Part shown: positions 35,721-44,216 of the stretch, one piece after another
How positions within the stretch are numbered: the stretch's first letter is position 1
Layout: each line of letters opens with the position of its first letter
Assembly: GCF_900101335.1 (NCBI RefSeq)
Contig: NZ_FNKA01000001.1
Coordinates: 992,001-1,056,000, forward strand
Length of the DNA: 64,000 bases
Source: Quadrisphaera sp. DSM 44207
GTDB taxonomy: Bacteria > Actinomycetota > Actinomycetes > Actinomycetales > Quadrisphaeraceae
Direction of reading: 5' to 3'
Position numbers and translations under genes: made by a program
Notes under the pieces: model-generated
What the model was told of the DNA's origin: nothing
What the model saw: only the letters and a program-made list of their open reading frames with translations
Databases searched by the model: none

Positions 35721-36506
35721 TCAGGCCGCCTCGTCCTCCAGCTGGGTGCGCAGGCGCGAGAGCGTGCGGCTGAGCAGGCGCGAGACCTGCATCTGGGTGA
35801 CGCCGATGTCCTCGGCGATCTGGCTCTGGGTCCAGCCGCGGTAGAAGCGCAGCGACAGGATGTGCCGGTCCCGCTCCGGCAAGGACGCGAGCAGCGGGGC
35901 GACGCTGACGTGGTCGACGACGCGCTCGATCGCGCCGTCCTCGCTGCCCAGGGTGGCGCTGAGCGGCACGCCGTCGGCCTCGCCGTCCATCGGGGCGTCG
36001 AGGGAGGCGAGGTTGTAGTCCTGCGCCGCGGCCAGCGCCTCGATGACCTCCTCCTGGCCGACCTTCAGGTGCTCCGCGAGCTCCGCCACCGTGGGTGAGC
36101 GGCCGATGCGCTGGGACAGCTCCTGCGCCGCGCTGCCGAGGGACAGGCGCAGCTCCTGCAGCCGCCGCGGCGGGCGCACGCCCCAGCCGCGGTCACGGAA
36201 GTGGCGGCGCAGCTCGCCCGTGATGGTGGGCACGGCGTAGGGCAGGAAGCCGCGGCCCTTGCCGGGCTGGTAGCCCTGCGCGGCCTTGACGAGGGCGAGG
36301 GAGGCGACCTGCACCAGGTCGTCGAGCTGCTCGCCGCGGTCGCGGAAGCGGGAGGCGAGGGCGCGGGCGACGGGGAGGTTGAGCACGACCACCTCGTCGA
36401 CGAGGCGCTGGTGCTCCTGCTCGTCCTGGCAGGCGGCCGCTCGCGCCAGGAGGTCCTCGGTGGCCCTCTCCCGGGCCGAGGAAGCGGGTCCGTCCGGCGC
36501 GGTCAT
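35721..36506 (-). CDS. RNA polymerase sigma factor, SigF/SigB (stress, group 3) family
   Basis: A 261-residue sigma-70 protein with region 2 (LVDEVVVLNLPVARALASRFRDRGEQLDDLVQVASLALVKA and GFLPYAVPTITGELRRHFRD), region 3 (LSQRIGRSPTVAELAEHL) and region 4 (LPERDRHILSLRFYRGWTQSQIAEDIGVTQMQVSRLLSRTL). Group 3 factors of this type direct general stress or developmental genes. No anti-sigma or anti-anti-sigma gene is adjacent, which is unusual, so control must be elsewhere. A GTTC-N15-GGGTAA promoter of the factor's own class lies 130 bases upstream, indicating autoregulation. Confidence 0.92.
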   Translation of the reverse strand: MTAPDGPASSARERATEDLLARAAACQDEQEHQRLVDEVVVLNLPVARALASRFRDRGEQLDDLVQVASLALVKAAQGYQPGKGRGFLPYAVPTITGELRRHFRDRGWGVRPPRRLQELRLSLGSAAQELSQRIGRSPTVAELAEHLKVGQEEVIEALAAAQDYNLASLDAPMDGEADGVPLSATLGSEDGAIERVVDHVSVAPLLASLPERDRHILSLRFYRGWTQSQIAEDIGVTQMQVSRLLSRTLSRLRTQLEDEAA

Positions 36507-36636
36507 CAGGGCTCCCCGTCAGGCGTGCGGTACGTGTCCGGTCCCGTCCGGAGGGGCTGCGTGGTCCTCCGGACGCCGCTCAGCACAGCACCGTCGGCAG
36601 GGCCCGGCAACCCGAGCCCCGCTCCGCGCCGGCCAC

Positions 36637-36661
36637 TTACCCGGCGCCGACCGGTTCGAAC
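36637..36661 (-). promoter_or_regulatory. SigF-type promoter of the sigma-factor gene (GTTC-N15-GGGTAA)
   Basis: On the minus strand: -35 GTTC (36661-36658), 15 bases, -10 GGGTAA (36642-36637). This is the SigF/SigB consensus (GTTT-N15-GGGTAt) with one mismatch, pointing at the sigma-factor gene. Confidence 0.7.
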
Positions 36662-36735
36662 CCCGGGCGCGCGCGCCGCCGGACCCCGGGCGCGCCGACC
36701 GTGCGGCGGGGGGCGCGCGGTGGTAGCAAGGGCCC

Positions 36736-37017
36736 ATGCCGCAGGAACAGGACCCCGACGTCCAGCGCGCCCAGCAGATCCGCCTGCAGCGGGTGGTCGA
36801 CGACGTGACCGCCTCGCACAGCGGCGAGAAGCGAGCGGTGATGGCGGCGCTGGAGGCGGGGATCGCCCGCGCGGGCCTGTCGCGGCAGCCGGCCACGTGG
36901 GTGGAGGCCACGGCGTCCGAGATCGTCGAGGGCCGGCACGTCGTGGCCTTCCGCGAGCGCGACCTCGGCATCGGCCCGGGCGTAGCCGGCAACGGGGACG
37001 TCGGCGGCCGCCACTGA
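36736..37017 (+). CDS. Hypothetical 93-aa protein
   Basis: Starts MPQEQDPDVQRAQQIRLQRVV, helical in the first half and containing EKRAVMAALEAGIARAGL and WVEATASEIVEGRHVV, with a Gly-rich end. No family recognised. It is divergent from the sigma-factor gene and has a TAGCAA hexamer 6 bases before ATG 36736, a weaker version of the leaderless promoters seen elsewhere. It may be part of the stress module by position only. Confidence 0.55.
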   Translation: MPQEQDPDVQRAQQIRLQRVVDDVTASHSGEKRAVMAALEAGIARAGLSRQPATWVEATASEIVEGRHVVAFRERDLGIGPGVAGNGDVGGRH

Positions 37018-37046
37018 GACGGCACCGCGCAGCGCGCCCGGGCCGT

Positions 37047-37070
37047 GTTTGCCCCCGCGCGCCACGGGTA
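37047..37070 (+). promoter_or_regulatory. SigF-type promoter (GTTT-N15-GGGTA) of the baeRF-like gene
   Basis: GTTT at 37047-37050, 15 bases, GGGTA at 37066-37070: an exact SigF/SigB promoter match about 110 bases before the gene start. Confidence 0.75.
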
Positions 37071-37181
37071 GCGGTCGAGCAGCGCCGGCCGGCCACCGCG
37101 CCAGGCACCGCCAGGCACCGCCGGGCGCGGCCGGGCGTGGTGACGCGCCGCAGCGCCCGAGGGAGCGACCGAGGAGGACCC

Positions 37182-38201
37182 GTGGACGTGACCCCGCTGA
37201 CCGAGGTGCTGGAGCCGTGCGCGCCCGCCACCACGGTGGTCGTGGACCTCACGGCCGCGGAGGAGAGGGCGCCGGATGAGGTGCGCCTGCGCTGGCAGGA
37301 CCTGCGCGGCCGCCTCGCCGCCGACGGCGCCCCGGCCGAGGACCTCGCGGCCGTCGACGAGGTCGTCACCGCCCCTCCGGGCGTGGGCGGCGCGGTCAGC
37401 CGCTACGTCGCCGCGCGCGGCGGCCGGGTGCTGCTGGAGGAGGTGCTCGTCGAGGGCCAGCGCGACGGCGTCGGCAGCGGCACCGTGGCCCCGATCGTCG
37501 ACCTCGTGCCCCTCCTGCGCTACGAGCAGCGCCACGCGCCCGTCGTGGTGGTGCGCGCGGACCGCGAGGGCGCCGACGCCGAGGTCGTCACCGCCGCGGG
37601 CGCGCCTCCCGTGGAGACCGCGAGCACCCAGGGGTCCACGCTGCACATCCGCAAGGTGAAGGTCGGCGACTGGGCGCACCCGCAGTTCCAGCGGCGCAGC
37701 GAGAACCTCTGGCAGGGCGACGCCGAGCAGGCCGGGGCCGAGGTCGCCCGGCTCTACCGCGAGCACGCGGCGTCCGCGGTCGTCCTCAGCGGCGACGTGC
37801 GGGCCCGCCAGCTGGTCGCCGAGCAGCTGCGCGAGCTGCTGCCCCCCGGCGCGCCCGTGGTGCAGGTCGAGGGCGACCGGCGCGCGGACGGCGCCTCGCA
37901 GGTGCCCGTCGACCTCGCCGTGGCGCGCGGGCTCGACGAGCGCGCCGCGCGCACCGAGGACGAGGCGGTGCAGCGCTGGCGCGCCGTGCACGACGACGAG
38001 AGCACGCGCGACCGCAGCACGGCCGACCTGTTCTCCACCGTGGACGCCGTGCGCGCGGGCCAGGTCGAGGAGCTGCTGCTGGTGCCCGCCGCGCTGACCG
38101 GCGCGCAGGTGCAGCTGGTCGAGCTGGAGCAGGCCGTGCTGCCCGACGGCGTGGGCGCGCGCCTGCGCTGGTCGAGCGAGCGGCCTCCCGGCACCGCCTG
38201 A
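37182..38201 (+). CDS. Release-factor-like protein (baeRF/Vms1 family, Rv2629-like)
   Basis: A 339-residue protein resembling the bacterial archaeo-eukaryotic release factor-like family, related to Vms1/Ankzf1 peptidyl-tRNA hydrolases. Recognisable stretches are TLHIRKVKVGDWAHPQFQRRSENLW (central) and AASAVVLSGDVRARQLVAEQL, followed by a C-terminal eL30-like domain with TVDAVRAGQVEELLLVP. M. tuberculosis Rv2629 is a dormancy-induced member. A role in rescuing stalled ribosomes under stress is inferred. The exact SigF promoter upstream and the neighbouring sigF-type gene support stress control. GAGGAGG precedes GTG 37182. Confidence 0.75.
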   Translation: MDVTPLTEVLEPCAPATTVVVDLTAAEERAPDEVRLRWQDLRGRLAADGAPAEDLAAVDEVVTAPPGVGGAVSRYVAARGGRVLLEEVLVEGQRDGVGSGTVAPIVDLVPLLRYEQRHAPVVVVRADREGADAEVVTAAGAPPVETASTQGSTLHIRKVKVGDWAHPQFQRRSENLWQGDAEQAGAEVARLYREHAASAVVLSGDVRARQLVAEQLRELLPPGAPVVQVEGDRRADGASQVPVDLAVARGLDERAARTEDEAVQRWRAVHDDESTRDRSTADLFSTVDAVRAGQVEELLLVPAALTGAQVQLVELEQAVLPDGVGARLRWSSERPPGTA

Positions 38202-38285
38202 GGGCGCTGCCCGAGCGCGGCGGCCTCCCCCGGGCCAGCCGCACCACCCAAGCCACCACCCGAAGCCACGACGAGAGGAGCAGGC

Positions 38286-38498
38286 ATGAGCGAGCAGGAC
38301 GAGCACCGCGGCGTCACCGAGGAGGAGATCATGCGGGCGATGTCCGTGAACTCCGTGCCGGACGAGGTGCGCACCCACACCACCTTCCGCGACGAGACGG
38401 ACCAGGTGATGGGGATGGAGGGGGAGCTGCAGCCGGCGGTCGACCCGCACGCGCCCCAGGACGACAGCCACCCGGTCCAGTCCCCCGACGGGCCCTGA
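38286..38498 (+). CDS. Hypothetical small acidic protein (70 aa)
   Basis: Sequence begins MSEQDEHRGVTEEEIMRAM and ends in DDSHPVQSPDGP. It is hydrophilic, with no membrane segment, cysteine or recognised motif. The gene is credible because of a strong ribosome site (AGAGGAG 6 bases before the ATG), a separate position 84 bases after the baeRF-like gene and a perfect terminator downstream. It is probably transcribed with the baeRF-like gene under SigF control. Confidence 0.6.
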   Translation: MSEQDEHRGVTEEEIMRAMSVNSVPDEVRTHTTFRDETDQVMGMEGELQPAVDPHAPQDDSHPVQSPDGP

Positions 38499-38529
38499 CC
38501 GGGCCCTCACCAGCTCTGCCGCCGGACGC

Positions 38530-38567
38530 CGAGCGCCCGCCCCTCCGTGCGAGAGGGCGGGCGCTCG
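38530..38567. terminator. Bidirectional terminator
   Basis: CGAGCGCCCGCCC and its complement form a 13-bp stem, with inner CTC/GAG pairing, between the small acidic gene and the convergent DUF1360 gene. Confidence 0.8.
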
Positions 38568-38569
38568 CG

Positions 38570-39220
38570 TCACTCGGTGGTCTTCTCCAGGGCGGCGTAG
38601 CCGAACTGCAGGGCGTCGGAGGCGGCGACCAGCGTCATCAGCGTCGCGGCCCACCGGGTGGCGCGCGGCGCGGTGGCGTAGGAGACGAGCGCCGCGGTGC
38701 CCACCCACTGCCCGAGGCAGAACGGGCACGTCACGAGCTCCCCGACGGCGTGCCGGACGGCGCCCGGGCGCGGCTGCTCGAGCACCTCGCCGGAGCCCTG
38801 GGAGCCGACGAAGACCGTGAACGGCGCCCGCAGGTGCGACAGGACGGCGTCCTTGCTGACGGTGCGCGTGGTGCGCGCCACGGCGACCGCCAGCAGGGCC
38901 ATGTCCGCGGGGCCGGGCAGCGGCGCCGCGCCGCGGCGGCGGCGCGCGACGGCGCCCACCGCGACGCCGGTCGCCGCCAGGTAACCGGTGGACAGCAGCG
39001 CGTACCCGGTCAGCGGCCGCTCGTCGTCCTGGCCGCCGCCGTGCTGGTACTCGTCGCGCACCCGCGAGTACCAGCGCCCGGCGCGCGCGAGGGCGCTGCG
39101 CCCGGCGCGCCCCGCCGAGGACCCGTCCGCACCGTCCGCGCCGTCCGCGCCACCTGCAGCCGGCTCCTGCGGGTCCAGCCGGTCGGCGGTGCGGTGCAGG
39201 CGCGCGTCCGTGTCCCTCAT
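38570..39220 (-). CDS. DUF1360 membrane protein
   Basis: A 216-residue protein. Residues 1-70 are soluble and Ala/Gly/Asp-rich with a GADGADGADG repeat. The rest holds three or four hydrophobic helices and the family motif LVTCPFCLGQW, with SKDAVLSHLRAPFTVF. DUF1360 proteins occur in spore-formers and actinobacteria without a known activity. The CPFC pair could be redox-active or bind metal. ATG 39220. Confidence 0.82.
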   Translation of the reverse strand: MRDTDARLHRTADRLDPQEPAAGGADGADGADGSSAGRAGRSALARAGRWYSRVRDEYQHGGGQDDERPLTGYALLSTGYLAATGVAVGAVARRRRGAAPLPGPADMALLAVAVARTTRTVSKDAVLSHLRAPFTVFVGSQGSGEVLEQPRPGAVRHAVGELVTCPFCLGQWVGTAALVSYATAPRATRWAATLMTLVAASDALQFGYAALEKTTE

Positions 39221-39268
39221 GGCGCTCCCGTACCCGTCACCGGTCGGTCGATGCCGCCGGAGGGCGGC

Positions 39269-39730
39269 TCAGCCGCGGGCCGGCGGCGGCAGCTGCCGCG
39301 CGCGGCCGCGGGCCAGGTGGTCGAGGCGGCGCAGCGTCTCGTCGTTGCGCGGGAGCAGCGCCAGCTCGCGCAGCGGGCGGGGCACGAGCAGGCCCGGGCC
39401 GCTGCGGGCGTCCTCGGAGAGGCTGACGAGCGTGCCGCCGTCCTGGGGCTCCAGCTCGAAGACCACGGTGGCCTCCCCCGCCGGCCAGCCGCGGGCGACC
39501 AGCTCCAGGCGGCGCTCCGGCTCCGCGACCACGGACGACGTGGTGTCGTCGATCACCAGCGGCCACACCCCCGCGGAGTGGTGCAGGCGCGTGCCGGGCG
39601 CCGGCCAGCCCGGGTCGACGTCGCGCATGCGGGAGGCGCCCACCACGAACGTCGGGTAGGTCCAGCCGTCGGCCAGCACCGACCACACGGCGGCGGGCGG
39701 GGCGGGCACGGAGCGCCGTCGGGTGAGCAC
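39269..39730 (-). CDS. SRPBCC (START-like) family protein
   Basis: A 153-residue polyketide-cyclase/START-like ligand-binding protein: VPAPPAAVWSVLADGWTYPTFVVGASRMRDVDP at the start, then GTRLHHSAGVWPLVIDDTTSSVV, ATVVFELEPQDGGTLVSL, and a C-terminal helix LLPRNDETLRRLDHLARG. The ligand is unknown. This close relative group often sits by itself in actinobacteria. GTG 39730; divergent from the glycosylase-like fusion gene 64 bases away. Confidence 0.82.
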   Translation of the reverse strand: MLTRRRSVPAPPAAVWSVLADGWTYPTFVVGASRMRDVDPGWPAPGTRLHHSAGVWPLVIDDTTSSVVAEPERRLELVARGWPAGEATVVFELEPQDGGTLVSLSEDARSGPGLLVPRPLRELALLPRNDETLRRLDHLARGRARQLPPPARG

Positions 39731-39794
39731 CGCCCATGCCTAGCGGCCGGTGCCGCCGCGCGCCAGCGCAGCGCCGCGCGGCGAAGATGGGTGC

Positions 39795-40781
39795 GTGCAG
39801 ACCTTCCTGCCCCACCGCGACTTCGACCGGTCCGCGCGCGTGCTCGACATGCCGAGGCTGGGCAAGCAGCGCGTGGAGACCCTGCAGGTGCTGCGGGCGC
39901 TGGAGCTGCCCGAGTACGGCTGGCACAGCCACCCCGTGGTGACGATGTGGCGCGGGCGCACCCCGGCCCTCGTGGCGTACGGGCTGGCGTGCGTGCGCGC
40001 CTGGCGCGCGCTCGGCCACGCCGACTCCACCGAGGAGCTGATCGGCGAGTTCGCCCCCGAGGTGGTCGGGCGCACCCAGGAGGAGCTGACCGCCGAGGGC
40101 CTGATGCCGAGCTGGCTGGGGGACGGCGCGCTGCACCTGAGCCACCGCTCGGCGCTCGTGCGCAAGGACCCGGCGCACTACCGGCCGCTCTTCGGCGACG
40201 TCCCCGAGGACCTGCCGTACGTGTGGCCGCCGGCCGACGACGTGCCCGAGCGGGTCCTGCCGCCGGGGCGGCACCTGTGGGTCGCGCGGCCCCCGGACGC
40301 CAGCGCGCTCGGCGTCTTCGTCGGCGACGGCCTCGTGGGCCTCGACGCCAGCAGCGGCGTCGACGTCGACGCCTCCGGCCGCGACGGCGCCGGGCTGCGC
40401 GCGCTGCTCGCCGAGCGCTCGGCCGAGCGCGGGGAGAAGCGCCGGCCCGGCAAGGCGCTGCGCCAGCTGCAGGTGCTGCTGGGCGAGGTCGCGCCCGGTG
40501 ACGAGGTCGCGGTGCCCGTGCAGGGCGGGCGCGCCCTGCTGCTGGGCGAGGTGGCCGGGGACTACGCCTTCGCCGCGGACTCCCCCGTCTGCCACCGCCG
40601 GCCCGTGCGCTGGCGCGACGTCGTGCCCCGCGCGGCGGTGCACCGGCCCGCGGTGCTGCAGGACCCGCGCTCGCTGTTCCGGGTGCACCTGCCGCACGGC
40701 AGCGGCGGGCCCCCGGTCTCGGACGCGCACGACGCCCCGATGGCGCTGCCCGCCGCCGCGCCCGCCGCCGCCTCCGCGTAG
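39795..40781 (+). CDS. MSMEG_6728-family (pyrimidine-dimer-glycosylase-like) protein fused to an Mrr-type reader-like domain
   Basis: A 328-residue protein. Residues 1-155 match the MSMEG_6728 family, related to pyrimidine-dimer DNA glycosylases (Pyr_excise): QTFLPHRDFDRSARVLDMPR, LGKQRVETLQVLRALELPEYGW, HPVVTMWRG, SHRSALVRKDPAHYRPLF, DVPEDLPYVWP. Members are usually just this domain. Here it is followed by about 140 residues (RHLWVARPPDAS, GVFVGDGLVGLD, KALRQLQVLLGEVAPGDEVAVP, GEVAGDYAFAADSPVCHRRPVRW) that resemble the N-terminal module of Mrr-like restriction enzymes, then a short tail. A DNA-damage or modified-DNA role is inferred. GTG 39795 is preceded by GAAGAT at leaderless spacing. Confidence 0.7.
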   Translation: MQTFLPHRDFDRSARVLDMPRLGKQRVETLQVLRALELPEYGWHSHPVVTMWRGRTPALVAYGLACVRAWRALGHADSTEELIGEFAPEVVGRTQEELTAEGLMPSWLGDGALHLSHRSALVRKDPAHYRPLFGDVPEDLPYVWPPADDVPERVLPPGRHLWVARPPDASALGVFVGDGLVGLDASSGVDVDASGRDGAGLRALLAERSAERGEKRRPGKALRQLQVLLGEVAPGDEVAVPVQGGRALLLGEVAGDYAFAADSPVCHRRPVRWRDVVPRAAVHRPAVLQDPRSLFRVHLPHGSGGPPVSDAHDAPMALPAAAPAAASA

Positions 40782-40798
40782 CGCCCGGCCGATCGCCG

Positions 40799-42046
40799 TC
40801 ACGGGCGCGGACGCCTGCGGAACCCGCCCGGCGCGGCGCCGGCGGCCGAGGCGGCCACCACCGCGCCGGCGGTGACCAGGACGCCGGTGGTCGCCGTCGC
40901 CGCCGCCACCGCGCCCGCGAGGGCGGGCACGAGCACCTGGCCGAGCCGGTTGGCCATCAGCCGCACCGACAGCGCCGTCGCCCGCGCGCTCGGCGGCGCC
41001 AGCGCGGCGACCACGGCCATCGACAGGGGCTGGCCGATCCCGAGCGCGAAGCCCGCCACGACGACGGCGACCGCGGCCGGCGCCAGGGCGTCGGCGAGCG
41101 CGAGGCAGACCACCGCGGCGGCGGCCACCAGCGTGCTGCCCAGCAGCAGCCGGTCGCGCCCGGCGCGCTCGGCCATGCGGCCCAGGACCAGCCGCGAGGC
41201 GATCGCACCCGCCGCCCGCAGCGACAGCAGCGCTCCCACGGCCTGCGGGGACCAGCCGCGCTCCGCCCCGAGCGCCGGCAGGTACACGGTGAGGACGTCG
41301 GTGGCGGCCAGCACCGCCAGGCTCGTGAGCATGGCCGGGCCCACGCCGGGCGCGCGCAGGATCGACGCCACCGGCACCGCGGGAGCCGCCGCAGCGTCCG
41401 CGCCGCCCCTCCCGGAGCGCTGCGGCGCCCCGCCCGCACGGCCGCCCGCACGGCCGCCCGCACGGCGGCCCGGCGCGCGCAGGAGGGGCAGGGAGAGCAG
41501 GGACAGCGCCGAGACGACCGCCCCGGCGAGCAGGGCGCGCGTGGTGCCCGCCGGGCCGCCGGCCCCGGCGAGCGCGCCGGCCAGCGCCGGGCCGATCAGC
41601 TGCCCGGCAGACGCCGTCATGGAGAACCAGCCGTAGTAGCGGTCCAGGGCGCTGTCCCGACCGCTCTGGGCGATCACCGCCTGCATGCCGACGAGCGCGA
41701 GCAGGTGGCCGAGGCCCAGCAGGGCGGTGGCGGCCAGCAGGGTGGCCAGCGAGCCGGCGAAGGGCAGCCAGCAGGCGCCGGCGAGCTCGACGACGAGACC
41801 GGCCCGGGCCACCGGCGCGCCGCCCCACCTGTCGGCGCGCCGACCGGCCGGCAGGGCGCCGACCAGCGGCAGCAGGGCGTAGCTGGCGCCGACGACGCCG
41901 AGCAGGGCCGGGCCGACGTCCAGCTCCAGGGCGCGGTAGGAGGCCATCGGGCGGCCGAGCCCGACCACGGTCTGGCTGCACACCCCGCCCAGCACGAGCC
42001 CCGCCCACAGCCACCCGGGCAGCGGGGCGGGCTCGCCCGGCCTCAC
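40799..42046 (-). CDS. MFS transporter
   Basis: A 415-residue, 12-helix major facilitator with the loop motif [16 protein letters not shown] between helices 2 and 3 and [13 protein letters not shown] in the second half. The central cytoplasmic loop has a GRAGG repeat from a 12-bp tandem DNA repeat (41432-41467). The substrate is unknown; drug or metabolite export is the commonest role. It is translationally coupled to tctA (GTGA overlap), so it may move a compound related to the tricarboxylate system. Confidence 0.85.
   Translation of the reverse strand: MRPGEPAPLPGWLWAGLVLGGVCSQTVVGLGRPMASYRALELDVGPALLGVVGASYALLPLVGALPAGRRADRWGGAPVARAGLVVELAGACWLPFAGSLATLLAATALLGLGHLLALVGMQAVIAQSGRDSALDRYYGWFSMTASAGQLIGPALAGALAGAGGPAGTTRALLAGAVVSALSLLSLPLLRAPGRRAGGRAGGRAGGAPQRSGRGGADAAAAPAVPVASILRAPGVGPAMLTSLAVLAATDVLTVYLPALGAERGWSPQAVGALLSLRAAGAIASRLVLGRMAERAGRDRLLLGSTLVAAAAVVCLALADALAPAAVAVVVAGFALGIGQPLSMAVVAALAPPSARATALSVRLMANRLGQVLVPALAGAVAAATATTGVLVTAGAVVAASAAGAAPGGFRRRPRP
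41432..41467. repeat. 12-bp tandem repeat inside the MFS gene
   Basis: Three copies of GCCCGCACGGCC (last base changed in copy 3). In-frame, encoding a repeated GRAG-type loop between helices 6 and 7. Confidence 0.85.
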
Positions 42047-43548
42047 CCCCGGCGTCCCCGCGCGGCCCTCCTCAGCGCCGCGATGCGCAGGAGCGGCGGC
42101 AGCACCACGGCGGCCACCGCGATGACGTAGAGCACGACCGCCAGGGGCGAGGAGACCAGCGCCGCGGGGTCGCCCTGGGAGATCGCCAGCGAGCGCCGCA
42201 GCTGCTCCTCGGCCAGGGGCCCGAGGATCAGGCCGACGACAGCCGGTGCGACGGGCACGTCGGCGGCGCGCAGCAGGAACCCGAGCGCCCCGACGGCGTA
42301 GAGCACGAACAGGTCGACCGTGCTGCCGCCGACCGCGTAGGTGCCCAGGGCGGCGAAGACGGCGATGCCCGCGTACAGGTAGTACGGCGGGATCTGCAGC
42401 AGGCGCACCCACACGCCGGCCAGCGGCAGGTTCAGCAGCAGCAGCATGGCGTTGCCGATGTACAGGCTCGCGATGAGCGTCCACACCAGCGCGTCGTCCG
42501 AGCTGAAGAGCGTGGGGCCCGGCTGCACGCCGTAGTTCTGGAACGCGGCGAGGATGACGGCGGCGGTCGCCGACGTCGGCAGGCCCAGGGCCAGCAGCGG
42601 CACGAGGACGCCGGCCGCGGCGGCGTTGTTGGCCGCCTCGGGCCCGGCCACGCCCTCGATGGCGCCGTGCCCGAACTGCTCCGGGTGCTTCGTCAGCCGC
42701 CGCTCGGCGCTGTAGCTGAGGAAGGTGGGGATCTCCGCGCCGCCCGCCGGCAGCACGCCGATCGGGAAGCCGAGGGCCGTCCCGCGCAGCCACGCCGGCC
42801 AGCTGCGCCGGAAGTCGCCGCGCGAGAGCCACGCGCGCTCCCGCAGGGGCGTGACCGTGCTGCGCCGCTCCCCGCTGGCCAGCACCGACAGGGCCTCGCC
42901 GATGGCGAAGAGGCCGACGACGACGATGACGACGTCGATGCCGTCGAGCAGCTGCGGCACGCCGAGGGTCAGGCGCGCCTGCCCGGTCTGGACGTCGATG
43001 CCGACCAGGCCGATCGCGACGCCGAGGACCAGCCCGATCAGGCCGCGCAGGACCGACGCGCCGAGGACGGCGGAGACGGTGGTGAAGGCGACGACCATGA
43101 GCGCGAAGTACTCGGCCGGCCCGAAGCTCAGCGCGATGTCGACCATGAACGGGGCGACGAACGTCAGGCCGGCGGTGGCGATGGTGCCGGCGACGAAGGA
43201 GCCGAGCGCGGCCGTGGCGAGCGCGGCGGCGCCCCGCCCGCTGCGCGCCATCTTGTTGCCCTCGAGCGCCGAGATGATCGAGGCGCTCTCGCCGGGCGTG
43301 TTGAGCAGGATCGACGTCGTCGACCCGCCGTACATGCCGCCGTAGTAGATGCCCGCGAACATGATCAGAGCGCTGGTGATGTCGAGGTCGAACGTCAGCG
43401 GCAGCAGCAGCGCCACGGTCAGGGCCGGGCCGATGCCGGGCAGGACGCCGACCGCGGTGCCCAGGGTCACCCCCACGAGCGCCCACAGCAGGTTGACCGG
43501 GGTGATCGCGGCGGCGAAGCCGGCGAGGAGCTCCTCGAGGCCTCCCAT
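42043..43548 (-). CDS. tctA: Tripartite tricarboxylate transporter, large membrane subunit TctA
   Basis: A 501-residue permease with 11-12 helices and TctA signatures: [64 protein letters not shown] and [15 protein letters not shown]. It takes up citrate-like tricarboxylates with Na+ or H+ together with TctB and TctC. The ATG overlaps the tctB stop (ATGA), giving the operon order tctC-tctB-tctA-MFS. Confidence 0.95.
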   Translation of the reverse strand: MGGLEELLAGFAAAITPVNLLWALVGVTLGTAVGVLPGIGPALTVALLLPLTFDLDITSALIMFAGIYYGGMYGGSTTSILLNTPGESASIISALEGNKMARSGRGAAALATAALGSFVAGTIATAGLTFVAPFMVDIALSFGPAEYFALMVVAFTTVSAVLGASVLRGLIGLVLGVAIGLVGIDVQTGQARLTLGVPQLLDGIDVVIVVVGLFAIGEALSVLASGERRSTVTPLRERAWLSRGDFRRSWPAWLRGTALGFPIGVLPAGGAEIPTFLSYSAERRLTKHPEQFGHGAIEGVAGPEAANNAAAAGVLVPLLALGLPTSATAAVILAAFQNYGVQPGPTLFSSDDALVWTLIASLYIGNAMLLLLNLPLAGVWVRLLQIPPYYLYAGIAVFAALGTYAVGGSTVDLFVLYAVGALGFLLRAADVPVAPAVVGLILGPLAEEQLRRSLAISQGDPAALVSSPLAVVLYVIAVAAVVLPPLLRIAALRRAARGRRG

Positions 43549-44216
43549 CACCGGCCGCCGAGGTTGGGCAGGGACAGGCCCAGCCCGAGCGTGAAGGAGT
43601 AGAAGACCACCAGCGTCAGGACGAGGCCGCCGACGAGCACGCGGCCGAGGCGGGGGGCGCCGAAGGCGAGCGCGACGGCCACGAAGAGCACGAGCGCGGC
43701 CACCACGTAGCCCGCGGTGCTGATGAGCAGCGCGTGGGCGAGCAGCCCGGCGGCGAAGACGGCGACGCGCCCGAGCCGGCCCGTGCGCAGCACCGGCGGG
43801 CGCTCCTCGCCCACGGGCACGGCCGGCACGACCGCCTCCGCGTCGTCCTGCTCCCCGCGCGCGGCGGCCCGCAGCTGCTCGTCGAGGTCCTCGTCGAGGA
43901 GGTGGTGGGTCGAGGCCAGCTCCTCGTCGGGGCGCCCGCGCGTGGCGACCAGGCCGAGGGCGACGCCGAGGGCGAGCAGGAGCACCGCCACGGCCCACGG
44001 GAAGGCGGCCGGGCCCACGACCCCGCTGCCGCGCGGGGCCTCGATGGTGCTGGCGTCGACGGCGAGCACGACCCCGAGGACGAGCAGCACCGCGGCGAGG
44101 ACGAGGGAGGGCAGGTCGGCGCGGGACCTCCCGCGCCGACCCGCTCCTCCCGGCGCCCCCGCGGCGCCCGACCCCGAGGCCGGGCCCGGGGCCGCGCCCG
44201 AGGCGGGGGTGCTCAC
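43548..44216 (-). CDS. tctB: Tripartite tricarboxylate transporter, small membrane subunit TctB
   Basis: A 222-residue protein with a Gly/Ala/Pro-rich N-terminus and four helices in two pairs ([89 protein letters not shown]). The pairs are separated by an acidic loop. The GTG start overlaps the tctC stop. It is the poorly conserved partner of TctA and is recognised by topology and position. Confidence 0.88.
   Translation of the reverse strand: MSTPASGAAPGPASGSGAAGAPGGAGRRGRSRADLPSLVLAAVLLVLGVVLAVDASTIEAPRGSGVVGPAAFPWAVAVLLLALGVALGLVATRGRPDEELASTHHLLDEDLDEQLRAAARGEQDDAEAVVPAVPVGEERPPVLRTGRLGRVAVFAAGLLAHALLISTAGYVVAALVLFVAVALAFGAPRLGRVLVGGLVLTLVVFYSFTLGLGLSLPNLGGR

Noticed and set aside
37490-38480. 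Antisense reading frames over the baeRF-like gene
   Set aside because: Low-complexity composition and no ribosome site; explained by third-position G+C bias of the real gene.
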